DNA of 64,000 nt. Source: Congeria kusceri. Taxonomy: Eukaryota; Mollusca; Bivalvia; Myida; Dreissenidae. The notes beneath the pieces are model-generated. The model ran no database searches and was not told where the DNA came from. It saw nothing but the letters and a program-made list of their open reading frames with translations. The DNA is taken from assembly GCA_027627225.1 (NCBI GenBank), contig JAPFQT010000425.1, positions 60,931-124,930 of the forward strand, read 5' to 3'. Position numbers and translations under genes: made by a program. This document shows positions 36,591 to 51,418 of this stretch, one piece after another; positions within the stretch are counted from its first letter, which is position 1; each line of letters begins with the position of its first letter.

Positions 36591-37447
36591 GGTCGCATTT
36601 TGTATATAGACGTATACTGCAAATTGACTTTTAAAATCTTCTAATCTTAAACCGCAAGGCTTATAGGTTTCATATAAGGTATGTAAAATAGCACAATAGT
36701 CCTCTACACAGATTGTCCCAATCATTCCCATGGGGTTAAAACTGGCCAAGTTCCGGGGTCAAATTGTTTACGTAGACTAAAATAGCAAAATAACTCCAAA
36801 AGTCTTCTCTTATGGCCTAGTGGTTTTAAATTTGGTATTTGGCGTCCTCTAGTGGTCTTCTACAAAGATTGTTCTATGATGCCCCCTGGGTCATGCCTTG
36901 CCACGTGCAGGGGGAGAGGGTAGTCACATTTCTAATCTAGACTTACAACGCAAAATGACTTGAAATCTCTCTGAGGTCAAAACTGGCTACACGCCGGGGG
37001 TCACATTGTTTGTACAGACTTCGAAAGCAAAATTACTTCAAAAATATTTTCCTGTGATACCCATTGGTCTAATATGTCTACGAAGAGTGTTCAAATGATG
37101 CCACTGAGGCCAAAACTAGCCACCTTCCGGGGATACACATTGTTTATATAGACTTAAATAGCAAAATGTCTTTACAAATCTTGTCCATTGAAACATTGAA
37201 GCCCAACGGTTTTATATAAGGTTTGTAATATTGTATAATGGTCCTCTACAAAAACTGTTCCAATGATGCCCCTGGAGTAGAAAGTAGCCACTGTGGCTCA
37301 CATGCTTTATATAGACTATAAAAAAATATTCTGAAACTGCTAGACCCAGATTTTTATACTCAGGTTAATGGTTTTGTGCCATTTGGCCCTGTGATTATAA
37401 TGCCTTAAGCTCAGGTGAGCAAACATTGCCATCGTGGCCCTCTTGTT
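36591..37447. repeat. Degenerate ~160-bp tandem repeat (copy 3)
   Basis: This counterpart has variants shared only with copy 4, for example 'TGGCCTAGTGG' near 36813, 'GTCATGCC' near 36890 and 'TTCCGGGGATAC' near 37127. Confidence 0.65.
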
Positions 37448-37534
37448 AAATTATGTGCATGAAATATAACAAAGTAAATTGTAAAATGCAATATATAATT
37501 GTGTGTTCATCGGTAGGACACGAATCCCTCACAA

Positions 37535-37830
37535 ACTACTACGATGAAGATAACGCTACCCTATGATCATGATAGCGCAACAGTACTATGATTATAACGC
37601 GACTGAATGATGATTAAAACGCGTCTGTTCGATGACGATAATGTTTAAGTGCAATGTCAATAACGTGACAGAACGATGACGATAACGTGAAAGTAAGACG
37701 ACCATATTGTGACAGTATGATGCAATAAAGTAAAGTACGATGATGATATAGCGAAAGTACGCTTACGATAACGTGACAGTAGGATGACGATAGCGGGACA
37801 TTACGATGATGCTGTAGCAAAAGTACGAAG
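37535..37830. repeat. Degenerate minisatellite (copy 3)
   Basis: Counterpart with variants shared only with copy 4 ('GACAGTATGATG', 'GCTTACGATAAC', 'GATGATGCTGTAGC'). Confidence 0.72.
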
Positions 37831-38598
37831 CTACATGTTGATAATGCGAGAGCGCTCGTTTGTTTGATAACGAAAACGCGAAAATACGTTAATGCGGCAC
37901 ACGTTCGTGCGTTCATCATCGTACTGACTATAGATCTCATGTATCACCACATGTAAATCAAATTTACGACTTTTGCGAGATCTGAATATTTCTGGGATAA
38001 CTTTTCTCCAATAAGTTAAAACCAAACACCAATAAGTTTGAATCTGTAAATTACGACAGCAACGAATATTAAAATATGCAAATACACGCACGCGACGCTT
38101 AGTGCCCGTACTATTACGAAACACTAACGGTTGTGAATGACGTTTATTGGCTAATACTTTTATAAATTCACGAGCAGTTTTCTGCTCAATTCGTGGTTCC
38201 GTAGATGTATGGAAATTGCGGCTTGAGAGCTGAAATAAAAAGCATACCAGGAAATAATTTTCTTAAAAGATATATTATCTATGGAAACGTTTAAACGCTG
38301 TACAGAGCGCCATTATAACATTAAGTTTGCCATTTTACATGGAACCCTATTGGCTCTTACCAACCAGCAATGTGGTCATTAATTACATTTTGATGAACTG
38401 AACAAAATATTAATTCATTTACACAACATTTTCATGAAACCGGTTGACTGTGTAATTGTAACCATGCATCCAAATTTGAAAACCCCAGCAAATACTGATG
38501 AAAAAACATTTCCTATCAATAAGTTCTGAAACTGAAAATATCAACACTGTTGATAAAACTATTAAAGCAATTATTTTCCGCATAAATCAAACAATTTA

Positions 38599-38636
38599 CG
38601 TCCAAATCACAAATTATTATTATTGTGATTTGGACG
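38599..38636. other. Strong hairpin, 14-bp perfect arms (copy 3)
   Basis: Identical arms and loop to the hairpin of copy 1. Confidence 0.8.
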
Positions 38637-39405
38637 ATTCGAATATACTTTGTGTTACCTACATGTACTTCACTTTAATTAGCTTAATATTTTTGTTAAT
38701 ATTTCTTCTACAACGCTGAACATTAACTGCTGATCTGTCACGCTGTCCTAATTGGTATCCCACTGAAACATGTGTTAAATAAAACATAACTATAACGATT
38801 CAGGGTGCCCGACTTTTGAATTCAACGGTCACCTTAAGTCCTACCGTAAAACACGCAAATCAATTGATGCAGCCTCTGGATGAACCGATGCAACCTTTAG
38901 GAGACACGAATGGAGGCTCTCTAGTTGATAAAATGGCATGCACGTGCACTTCATAGTACTTAATCAAATTTTGTAAATTAATGCATATAATAATCATGTT
39001 TATATTAACGAGGTCTCGATGTTTAATCTCAGTATTACGCATACACCTGTACTTATATTTGTCGATGGTAATGTTTTTACTCGTGTGTTATCTTCATATT
39101 CATAACGAGATAAATTATATATAATACAATCTCAATATAACTACGCCCTTAATAAGACATAAAGGTGTGGTATACTTAAAGATCACCCGATCCTGTATTA
39201 TTAGCTAATTCTACTAGAAAGTTATTACACTTTTTATAATAGTACTAGTAGTAATAAAAGGAGCCTTTTTGTACCGCGGTAAACTGTTATTGGTACTTCC
39301 AACACACACAAAAGATGCTGTCGCTAACAGGTGCATGTTCATTCGGCGGACAATGTTATGTCACTTGTAGGGCATTGTGCCGTTATTGCATGGCTTATTG
39401 TACAT

Positions 39406-39534
39406 TCCGCCTCATTTTTTATAACATTTCTTTCTAACTAATAAACATTTTATTACCCCCTGGATCCACTATTTAGCGACAGAGTACATTGTAATCATAT
39501 ATCTCATTAGAAAGGTAATAAAAAATTAAGCGGA
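39406..39534. other. Fold-back across the unit 3/4 junction
   Basis: The same arrangement as at 13311-13439, except that the left arm reads 'ATAACATTTCT', which weakens the pairing by one position. Confidence 0.65.
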
Positions 39535-40171
39535 AATTCGAAAAAAATAATTTAAAAAAAGATGTATAGTCTTCCATAGGGTCCGAAACCCCTTCGTATA
39601 AAATAGTTTGACTGGTTTTTTGCCTATTTTATAGTCTTTAATTCCGAATGCTAAGAATATGTGTCTGAAACTTATATATATGGGTAGTAACAAGTACCAC
39701 GGATCTTTTGGCATGCGGTTCGGTCTATATGTGTGCCTGAGGGTCGGAATAGAGTGTGTCAAAGTGAGGTGCTCTCGTCGAATGCGTATTTTGTCATTTC
39801 TTTCACGTGTTTTGGGCTTTGAACATAAATATCTTCCCCATTTCTAGACTTAGGTACATGAAAGTTGAAATATTGATGGGTAAGTTCCTGATTTGTTGAA
39901 ATCGGGGATTTAAGGCAAATATAGTCCGGAGGTCGGGCTAGGGGGGTTCAAAGTGACCACCCCTATGGTCTTATTAGAGAAAATGGTCAATATCTAGGCA
40001 CTATGTAGAGACAAAGTACCTGTTAACCATCTATATCGTTAGAAAGGTATTGAAAAATGAGGCAAAAATTCGAAAAAAATAATTAAGAAAACATGTATGG
40101 TGTTCCGGATATGTCCGAAAAACCAATTTTTTCTCTATTTTGACCGTATTTTTTACAGTTTAAAATTATTA

Positions 40172-42195
40172 TGTTAGAATTCAATGCTGAACACAAATCT
40201 GAAATCCGTTTTGAGCTATATTGCACCGTTAAAAGGTTATAAGGGTATAATGGAGCCCACCCCAAAGAGTTCAAAGACTTCCATCAAACAGTGTTTTCTA
40301 TGGTAGAAACCATCGCTGAGCACAAATCCGCAATCCGTTTTGAGCTATATTGCACCGTAAAAAAAGTTATAAGGGTTTCCTGGACCCAAGCTCCTAGCCA
40401 TTTACACGGACAGACGGACAGACAGACATCGTTTTTAGGGGTAGAATTTACTACTGAACACAAATCTGAAATCCGTTTTGAGCTATATTAAACCATTAAA
40501 ATGTTATAAGGGTTTCCTTGAGCCCACCCCCTAACAATTTACACTCCCACGACTGACAGACGGACAAACGGACAGACAGCCAGACAGACATCGTTTTTAG
40601 GAGTAGAATTTAATATTGAACACAAATCTGAAATCCGTTTGGAGCTATATTAAACCGTTAAAAAGTCAAAAGGGTTTCCAGGATACCACCCCCTTCTCCC
40701 CAGACAGACAGACGGACGGACAGCCAGATAGACAGACAGACAGACAGACAGACGGTAGAGTACAATTTAATGCTGAGCACAAATCTGAAGTCCGTTTTGA
40801 GTTATATTGCACCGTTAAAAAGTCAAAATGCTTTCCTGGAGACCAGCCCCTAGCCATTTACAATCCCCAGAAACACAGACGGACGGACGGACGGACGGAC
40901 GGACGGACCGACGGACGGACGGACCGACGGACGGACCGACGGACGGACCGACGGACGGACGGACGGACGGACGGACCGACGGACGGACGGACGGACAGAC
41001 AAAGGGGTAGAATTCCATGCTGAGCACAAATCTGAAATCCGTTTTGAGCTATCTTGCACCGTTAAAAAGTTATATGGGTTTCCTGGAGCCCACCCCCTAG
41101 CCATTTACACTCCCCAGACAGACAGACGGACGGACGGACGGACAGCGAGCCAGACAGACAGACAGACAAACGGACGGACGGAATTAAGGGTAGAATTATA
41201 TGCTGAGCACAAATCTGAAATTCGTTTTGAGCTATCTTGCACCGCTAAAAGGTTATAAGGGTTTCCTGGACACCAGCCCCTACACCCCAAACAGACAGAC
41301 GGACGGACGAATAGACAGACAAACAGACAGATGGACGATAAATGAGAATTTAATGCTGAGCACAAATCTGAAATTCGTTTTGAGCTATCTTGCACCGTTA
41401 AAATGTTATAAGGGTTTCCGGGAGCCCACCCCCTAGCAATTTACACTCCCCATACGGACAAACGGACGGACAAACAGGCGGACAGACAGACAGATGGACG
41501 GACGGACGGACAAAGGGGAAGATTTCAATGCTGAGCACAAATCTGAAATCCGTTTTGAGCTATCTTGCACCGTTAAGAAGTAATATGGGTTTCCTGGAGC
41601 CCACCCTCTAGCCATCTACACTCCCGAGACGGACAGACGGACGGACAGACAGACGGACAGTGAGACAGACGAACGGACAGAACAAGGGTAGAATTCAATG
41701 ATGAGCACAAATTTGCAATCCGTTTTGAGCTATCTTGCACGATTAAAATGTTATAAGGGTTTCCTGGACCCCACACCCTAGCCATTTACACGGACAGACG
41801 GAAAGACAGACAGACAGACAGACAGACAGACGGACGGACGGAAAAAGGGTAGAATTCAATGCTGAGCACGAATCTGAAATCCGTTTTGAGCTATATTGCA
41901 TCGTTAAAATGTTACTAGGGTTTCCTGGATACCACTCCTACTCCCAAGACAGACAGACGGAGAGCCGGACAGACACACAGACAGACAGACAGACGACGGA
42001 CGAAAGGCTAGAATTTAATGCTGAGTACAAATCTGAAATCCGTTTTGAGCTATATTGCACCGTTTAAAAGTTATAAGGGTTTCCTGGAGCCCAGCCCCTA
42101 GCCATTTACACTCCACAGACAGACAGACGGACGTACAGCCAGCCAGACAGACAGACGGACATCCAGACAGACAGACAGACAGCCGGACAGACAGC
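40172..42195. repeat. Nested core-plus-tetranucleotide tandem array (copy 4)
   Basis: Twelve subunits follow the truncated P2, with R1 absent. The GACA run is short (about six repeats) and the GACG block spans 40876-41001. It is almost identical to the copy 5 array apart from a 12-bp GACG length change and a base near 41252 (A here, C in copies 2 and 5). Confidence 0.92.
40876..41001. repeat. (GACG)n microsatellite, copy 4
   Basis: An intermediate form of about 126 bp. It differs from copy 5 by three tetranucleotide units. Confidence 0.93.
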
Positions 42196-42459
42196 CATCA
42201 ACTACAACAACAGAATAATGCTTTATTTCACGTGTATGTACACTAAACATCGGACATAACTCACAATCAGCGCATAGTGTTGAGCGTAACTATCGCCATA
42301 ATTTTCCCTGACCCCTACCTCCTTTGTAGCTCCCTAAAACTTTAAGGGGCCAAGATACCCCCGAAATAACACCGGATTCGTGCTTAGGAATGAATCCTAA
42401 CATAGATTTGAATAGGTCAGGGTTGTCTGTGAAGGTCACCGATCCCACCCCAAATTTCA

Positions 42460-42477
42460 CCTGATGGTACCATCAGG
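42460..42477. other. Perfect 18-bp palindrome inside R2 (copy 4)
   Basis: The palindrome is identical to that in copy 3, 12783 bp downstream of it. Confidence 0.9.
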
Positions 42478-45400
42478 GCGAATTTGGGGTAGAGAGGTCA
42501 AAGTTCAAGGACGTTAATAAAACATTGTTTTTTATGTTAGAATACAATGCTAGCACAAATCTGAACTCCGTTTTGAGATATATTGCACCGTTAAAAAGTT
42601 AAACGTGTCTAATGGATCCCACCCCGCGGCCATAGTTACGCTCAAAAATATGCAGAAAAAAAGTGTTTGCTTTCGACTTATTACAACTTTTTATGGTTTT
42701 ACATGTACATTTACCCTTTTCCAACCGATCTATATACTCTTAGTACACTATGGTTCAACCAAAATATATGTATGGCAACGAATTAGATACATATCTATAC
42801 TTTTATTAACATTTTAGACCACTTTCACGTCACTTTTGGTCATAGTTTTTCACCAAAAGGTTAGCGCGGAATCACTTCCTGCTCGTTTACCATCAGTCTA
42901 CACTGAAAACATACAGAAAATACAAAGACAGACCATTACTGGTCTCATGCTATGCATAACAGATGTTTACAACATGCGTTACCTATGCGTTTTGACCCTA
43001 ATTCGTCCCCAAAATACTTCACCCCCCCCCCCAGAAAACTATTATATTGTTTAAAACTACAGTATGCCAACAATAACATACACTAGAATCAATTAAAACC
43101 CCACTTTGGCAAGTGCCGTTTTCGTAGGGTCGACATAGGGGTTAATTGAGTACACTGTTTCAATTACCCCACATACCCAGAAAAAAACGATTAGCGCTTC
43201 CAATTTCTATTTTTCATTTACACTATTCATCCTGTAACAATATTGCAAACATTATTTGATTTTATAACTGCAAATAAATAATCGTCACTAAAGTACGAAT
43301 AGCAATGGCGATAGTTAACCTTTTTTGGGGTAATCCAACTTTGTTTTTATATGGCCCTTGCAATTATCTTCCCTTTTTGTCGGCCCCTAAATTGACCCTT
43401 AATGTCACGAAATTTGACTCCTAGCCTTACAAAAAAATTTGCGCAAGAAACAGAGCAAGAACCTAGTCCCCAGAATCATTTTTTTAGATATATTTAACAA
43501 GGGGGATATAACTGTCATTTTTGATACAATTTATCGTCCCTTAACTATTTATAGCAAATAATGCCTATTATGACCCCTAATATCATTATCGAAGTCAATC
43601 CGCGGTGGGCGACTCTTGATTTTATCCTCTGAGCGATAGTTTATGTTACAGGAAAAGAGTAAGGAACAATTGAGATGAAACCGATGCAGCCTTTAGGTGA
43701 CACCAAATCAACCTTTAGGAGACATCACTTCACAACATTTGGGATACATAAATGGACAACCTTTAGGAGACACCCGTGCATTACCTGGACTTTCGTTAAA
43801 TAGTGACACCCATTTCATTGAAGTCTAAGGATTGGAGGCTTTTGTCTTGCCCTTACAGTAATGCAGCGGTTTTCCTTAAAGTAAACGAATCAAATTTACT
43901 TTAAAAATAAGCACAAACTCCTAAATAAGATTGCTTATAAAGGCATATGTAAGCGTTGTTGTTTTATTATTTTTCCCTAACTGAAGTGCGTTCTTAATCA
44001 TTGGACATTACAATTTAAATGTTATGACTATTAAAATCTATAACTGACAGGTGATTTACTAAAGTGGCTACTTTAAAATTTTGGTAGTATGCTTTGCGCT
44101 TACATCTTATTATTTATAGATCCACTCTTAATTAAGTATTCAAATACCGATATTGATGTTTACATTGAATCAGAATTAAATAAAAAAATGTATTAATGAA
44201 TCTTCAGATTTAGAATCCACAGATGACCCTGGGTAAGGTCAAGTGACCCCTACAAGTGACCCTTCCTGCAAAGGTCTCAATAAGCCCTACACATAACAGA
44301 AAGAATTTTGGGAATCGGATCTACCGTTCAGGAGTTATGGCCCTTTGCGCACCAACTCGGAACTTGTGTGGCGATATTTACGCTCAAACGGCTGGGGCAG
44401 ATCTAATGCTCCGTAGTTCTGATTTATCCTGCTATTAACCCAAACAGTGACCTAATAAATCAGTGACCGTATAAACTGGTTGATATCAGGCAGTTGGTCA
44501 CGTGACCGTGATATACCGTCAATGGGTATTCCTACGCGCCGGATAACAACATTGTCGAGAATGACTTGGCATGGAGTCTACTTACCAATACAAACTTTGT
44601 GTTGTCTAGTTTAACAGAGTTAAACAACACATTTTAGTTTTTGTCATTTTTCACGTGTTTTTGACTTTGAACAGGAATATCATCCACAATTCTGGACTAA
44701 GGTACATAAAAGTTGGACTATTGATGGATAATTGTGTTCCTGATTTGTTGAAATCGGTGATTTAAGGCAAATTTAGCCGGGGGTTGGGCTAGGGGGTTCA
44801 AAGAGACCACCCCTCTGGTACGTTTTTGCTCATACGGCTCGGGTAAATCTAATGCTCCTTAGTGCTGATATCTAGATCCCTGATAACTCGTATATAGGTA
44901 GACGTCGTCGATATCTACAACGCCCGGGGAGTCCGACCGGGGGTAAGGGGAGGGGGGGCGGGGTAATAAGAAAGTTCTGGGCCTTTAACAGGGCTATTTT
45001 TGTCGTTTTTACGCCTGGAACGGGCACTTTGACGAACTCTGGTGATTTTATTTCGCAAGTAATGCAAAACAAACTTATGTTTGCTGAAATGTGCTAGAAT
45101 TTCCTAATATAGGATATTTTTTTATTTTAATCGGCCCAAAATTGAAAGTGTTATAGGACTTAGAAGTCGTTTCAGACCTGTTCATACGGTTACACATCAC
45201 CAATAGTAAAAAAATAACACCCCCCTCCCCCCCCCCTTGATCCACTATTTAGGGACAGAGTACATTGTAATAATATATATCATTAGAAAGGTATTTAAAA
45301 TGAGGCGGAAATTATAAAAAATAGAAAAGATTTATGGTGTTCCATAGGGGTCGGAAAGACCTCTGTGTACGATATTTTGACCGTGTTTTTCACTGTTTTA

Positions 45401-48400
45401 AATTAATTTAAATTTGAATGGTGACAATATGTATCTGAAACTGATATATATATATATGCAATCGTCACCTTAGGGCGAAGAAATTTCCCAACAATGCAGA
45501 CTTAAGGCGTGCGCTACCATTAGGGCGCCGGTGACCTAATTAACGTAATTAATTTCTAATTACCTAATTATGCAATGATAATAAATCGTGGCATGAATAC
45601 ATTGTATGACCTAAACTACAACATGAACTGGTGTAAAGTTTCCGTGGAAGGACGAAACTTTTTTTTTTTTTTTAAATATATGTATATGGGTATAAAATCC
45701 AGCCTTCAGGCGAATTTTGAATATGTGGATTTTATTTTCTTAAACTTATAATATATCTTATGGGGTTGACTTTGTAAAGCATGTTTTTTGAACTCTGCTT
45801 TTAATGTTACTGTTTCTCTCGACATTCTCGGCAGCTTTGGACTAAAGAAATCAATCTATAAATATTGTGGTTTCTGAAAGTTATCTAAACCGGAAAACGT
45901 TCTGCAGTGAATGCGCGTTTCTAGCAAAACCCGACTTAACAAGCGTAGCTCCTTAATGCTGAACTTTCTACAAAAATATATTTGTAGAGCTCGATTTGTT
46001 TATATTAAATGATGTTTTATTTGTTATTGTGCCGAGTATTTTAGTTTAAAATTAGTAACTTTAATAATTTGTTCAGTTTAGTCAACCAACTTTTTTCAAA
46101 ACATTGTATTTGTCTTTGTAATTTCTCCTATCTTTGGTATGGAATTTGGTCTTCTTAAAGGAAACAACAAACACGTCATTTACCACCAAACTGTATTTTT
46201 GTATTAATCTGTCTAATAGTACATTTAAATGTTTCCTAGTAAAATCACTTCCGATCGATGTATGCATTCGTCATGTATCTATTTCTATTAAGTAACTACA
46301 TAGTTTAATTAACTAAATTCTATTTCGTTGTATTATTGCATATTAGCAAACAAAGTAGTTATTTTAAAACAAATAATGAAATCCACATATATGTTCAATA
46401 CATCTATTCAATACATAACTAGTTTTGAAGTTCAATGCAATAAGTCGATGCAACTGAAATGGCATGGCGTGATTTTCAATGCAATATACAATATTGTATT
46501 CATATGTCATACCAAATAACAATGTCACGAGAACGAAAAAAGGAAAGGTTCATAAGTATTCGATTACAGAACGTTTTTGGTAAACTTTCACTTGGTGTCT
46601 CTTCAAGTAGTTTGTCAAATGAAAGATCGAATAATAGTATCATGAAAATATAAATTGCTGAGCAACCACACTTTGATCTCTTACACAAACTATTGCAGAT
46701 GTGTTGCGTACCAATGCGAACGTGTTTTGTTTCAAATTATGAAACGTTTGTTTTCATCAACAATCCTGAGGTGTACTCGAAATGTATTAATCGTCGCATT
46801 GGTTTTGATGTAATTTGGACATAGAAAATACACTAGAAATTAATATGAGATTGTGACATGAGATTCAAATATCAAAATAAATACATACAGTTCACAGGTT
46901 TTATGCGTGTTTTTATCATCTGAATTTTATTCAAGAAACTTAAGTTGCCTGAAAGTCACAATTCTAAATTTAAATTCGCCTTAATGCTACTGTAAATAAT
47001 GCAAAATACATGCACACAAAACTATGTATGTTGAGGAATATTGCATTATTCGCGTTCTGAAAGGAAAACATTATAAAAGTTCTATTTTGCTGTATAACTA
47101 AAACTATATGTATTGGTTTAGGCCGTTAAACTGGCGATATATATTCACTAATAAGCGGTTTCCCCGCGTTATGACTTGTCTAAAAATAGCTCAAAATATA
47201 TGATATCCTGGTTCTGTGTTTTATATGAGCGATGGGTATAGTATGCTGTGTGTGCCGGGAAACAACCGTTGATGATATTGATACTATGTGCTACTTTCAA
47301 CGATATATTGTTCATATCTGTACTATTGTTGTCATAGTTCATTTTATTTAAGATTTCAAGTTTAAACATGCTGCTGTGACGTTGTTCATATGTTGCAATT
47401 AAACTATTTATCAAGTTTTTGGATTGGAAAAGTTCTTCATACACTAGATCAGAATATCCGGGTGAGATATTAGTATGTCGTAGATAATATGCTGGTATGA
47501 TAAACACGATGTTGAACTTAATATGTCATCGTTGTCATTTTTGAATGACCTATATACTACGGTAATCTAACATAATAAAAGTGGGGTTTAATGAAAGTTG
47601 TTCTATGTAATCGCCAAGTGTATAAAGATCTAGTTATGTTAAATAATATACTATACGTATTTTGCGTATTGAAAATCGTATATTCACGTTAAGCGCATTA
47701 AATAGCACGAACGCATTTCGACGTATTTGCAATAATTAGGTCACCATTTATTACTTCAAGAAAGTTGTTTAACATTTTTGTGCAAATTCAATAACAACTT
47801 TCTTAAAATGACATTGCAATTTATATTTCAACATCTGCGCAATAAACCATGAACACTATTATTATACAGACCTATCGAACAGAGAATGCCGGTATGTTGT
47901 AGTTCCCAAACCATGCATTGCAGCGTTGAAATATATGTATAAAGCGTGTCTTTAAACTAGTTATTTCTTTATGTTAATGACTAAAGCATTCTAATCATAA
48001 CATACGAATAGTAAAATTGTGTATAAATATGTTCAGTTCTTGATGATATGTCTTTAATTTTATTTCTAAATTATACTTTATTTTGATTGCTAGTAGAACA
48101 TACTTATGTATGTTTTAATTTCCATACCCTATGCAACAGTTATTTATTCACATGAAGCCATTGTTGTAAGTTTCCAGTTCCTTCATCATGAAACTTTGCG
48201 CAATTATAATGGCTTTCGATTTCGCGCTGCATCTGTTTATCGCAAGAAATATAGGTAAAAAGCTATCTTACTCAATTATAATTACTTCGAAAAACACCGG
48301 GAAACCATTTATAATAATGTGATATTCCCCGGTAGAATATAATATTAACACATCCGAATACTTACAGTAAATTCTAACAAGCTACACGCTGATATTCCAA

Positions 48401-49372
48401 GCGAAAATATACTAATTCATCTTTGATAAACTGCTCAATAAACAATTCAAAAATCAAGCATGATTCTGAGAGCAACACAGTTAAATGTAGTTATAATATA
48501 CAATTATATAATTACACAATAGTAATCCGGATCTATACACCTTTAGAAACACCCTTCTAATCCGTAGGTACAAACAACGCTTACCCAATTGTGTACCAAA
48601 TGGTAGATTCATGCAAATAATTATAGCTGATAAGGTTTTTGAAAGGATTTTAAATAGGTAAGCTAGGTTTGTACATCAAGATAAGTGTTGGTGTTTGTTT
48701 TTTAAATACTAGCACATTCAGGAGAAAGTCGATTGCAAAAACATGTTGTAGCATTAAACTATAACCAATGGATCAAGTTCGATTTTTTCTGTGGTATCGT
48801 TCTTTATTTGTCAGTGTACAACTCTCTGTAGTTCTGGTAATGACATTTTGACAACTTGGAGTTTCGATCAAGTTGTGTACTATGCTTCTCATAGTTTGAT
48901 TTTGTAATTATTCTACATGTTAAAGTTTATTGATATACGTATCTGTGTAATAAACATTCTCCAAAAAATCTAATATTTTTTATGGAACAATTTCATTTGT
49001 TTCATTTGGTTATTTTGAAAATTTAAAGGTAATTGTTGGGAAGAAAACTATACAATATTGTATGAATCACATCTTGCAGCAAGTTACTGTTAGTTATGGA
49101 AAAGTTATTTTGCCTAAAAATCAAAGGTCGTTGTTCGCCTTAATTCCGCAAATGCAGCACACAATTAATTATCTTAACTCCGCAAAACTCACGCTATAGG
49201 TTTGCGTTTTGTTTATCCAAAGACGCAATACATACAACACAACCCTACTTGAGTAATTATAATAGTTTCTCATGGACGAACATGTACATAGTAAAATCTG
49301 TAATTATTGAATAATTATCAACATGTCACACACAAATTATTATATATTTTTTATCTGGTAAATGCCATTAAA

Positions 49373-50229
49373 GGTCGCATTTTGTATATAGACGTATACT
49401 GCAAATTGACTTTTAAAATCTTCTAATCTTAAACCGCAAGGCTTATAGGTTTCATATAAGGTATGTAAAATAGCACAATAGTCCTCTACACAGATTGTCC
49501 CAATCATTCCCATGGGGTTAAAACTGGCCAAGTTCCGGGGTCAAATTGTTTACGTAGACTAAAATAGCAAAATAACTCCAAAAGTCTTCTCTTATGGCCT
49601 AGTGGTTTTAAATTTGGTATTTGGCGTCCTCTAGTGGTCTTCTACAAAGATTGTTCTATGATGCCCCCTGGGTCATGCCTTGCCACGTGCAGGGGGAGAG
49701 GGTAGTCACATTTCTAATCTAGACTTACAACGCAAAATGACTTGAAATCTCTCTGAGGTCAAAACTGGCTACACGCCGGGGGTCACATTGTTTGTACAGA
49801 CTTCGAAAGCAAAATTACTTCAAAAATATTTTCCTGTGATACCCATTGGTCTAATATGTCTACGAAGAGTGTTCAAATGATGCCACTGAGGCCAAAACTA
49901 GCCACCTTCCGGGGATACACATTGTTTATATAGACTTAAATAGCAAAATGTCTTTACAAATCTTGTCCATTGAAACATTGAAGCCCAACGGTTTTATATA
50001 AGGTTTGTAATATTGTATAATGGTCCTCTACAAAAACTGTTCCAATGATGCCCCTGGAGTAGAAAGTAGCCACTGTGGCTCACATGCTTTATATAGACTA
50101 TAAAAAAATATTCTGAAACTGCTAGACCCAGATTTTTATACTCAGGTTAATGGTTTTGTGCCATTTGGCCCTGTGATTATAATGCCTTAAGCTCAGGTGA
50201 GCAAACATTGCCATCGTGGCCCTCTTGTT
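49373..50229. repeat. Degenerate ~160-bp tandem repeat (copy 4)
   Basis: Virtually identical to the copy 3 block. It is the last one in the array, because copy 5 ends just before its equivalent. Confidence 0.65.
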
Positions 50230-50316
50230 AAATTATGTGCATGAAATATAACAAAGTAAATTGTAAAATGCAATATATAATTGTGTGTTCATCGGTAGGA
50301 CACGAATCCCTCACAA

Positions 50317-50612
50317 ACTACTACGATGAAGATAACGCTACCCTATGATCATGATAGCGCAACAGTACTATGATTATAACGCGACTGAATGATGATTAAA
50401 ACGCGTCTGTTCGATGACGATAATGTTTAAGTGCAATGTCAATAACGTGACAGAACGATGACGATAACGTGAAAGTAAGACGACCATATTGTGACAGTAT
50501 GATGCAATAAAGTAAAGTACGATGATGATATAGCGAAAGTACGCTTACGATAACGTGACAGTAGGATGACGATAGCGGGACATTACGATGATGCTGTAGC
50601 AAAAGTACGAAG
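50317..50612. repeat. Degenerate minisatellite (copy 4)
   Basis: Counterpart with the same variants as copy 3. Confidence 0.72.
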
Positions 50613-51380
50613 CTACATGTTGATAATGCGAGAGCGCTCGTTTGTTTGATAACGAAAACGCGAAAATACGTTAATGCGGCACACGTTCGTGCGTTCATCA
50701 TCGTACTGACTATAGATCTCATGTATCACCACATGTAAATCAAATTTACGACTTTTGCGAGATCTGAATATTTCTGGGATAACTTTTCTCCAATAAGTTA
50801 AAACCAAACACCAATAAGTTTGAATCTGTAAATTACGACAGCAACGAATATTAAAATATGCAAATACACGCACGCGACGCTTAGTGCCCGTACTATTACG
50901 AAACACTAACGGTTGTGAATGACGTTTATTGGCTAATACTTTTATAAATTCACGAGCAGTTTTCTGCTCAATTCGTGGTTCCGTAGATGTATGGAAATTG
51001 CGGCTTGAGAGCTGAAATAAAAAGCATACCAGGAAATAATTTTCTTAAAAGATATATTATCTATGGAAACGTTTAAACGCTGTACAGAGCGCCATTATAA
51101 CATTAAGTTTGCCATTTTACATGGAACCCTATTGGCTCTTACCAACCAGCAATGTGGTCATTAATTACATTTTGATGAACTGAACAAAATATTAATTCAT
51201 TTACACAACATTTTCATGAAACCGGTTGACTGTGTAATTGTAACCATGCATCCAAATTTGAAAACCCCAGCAAATACTGATGAAAAAACATTTCCTATCA
51301 ATAAGTTCTGAAACTGAAAATATCAACACTGTTGATAAAACTATTAAAGCAATTATTTTCCGCATAAATCAAACAATTTA

Positions 51381-51418
51381 CGTCCAAATCACAAATTATT
51401 ATTATTGTGATTTGGACG
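51381..51418. other. Strong hairpin, 14-bp perfect arms (copy 4)
   Basis: Identical arms and loop to the hairpin of copy 1. Copy 5 is truncated before this element. Confidence 0.8.

Larger units (their letters stand above)
26180..39449. repeat. Macro-tandem repeat unit, copy 3 (type A, 13270 bp)
   Basis: This copy retains the 372-bp segment (about 26898-27269), as copy 1 does, and shares with copy 1 the 'AAAATTGAACAC' and 'ATCCCTTTGG' variants near 27713-27738. From about 29170 to its end it becomes nearly identical to copy 4 at a fixed offset of 12782-12783 bp; I found only a few differences, for example near 33256 and 34330 and in homopolymer lengths. It lacks the 54-bp block seen at 8628-8681 in copy 1. 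Copy 3 is therefore A-like in its first quarter and copy-4-like in the rest. Confidence 0.95.
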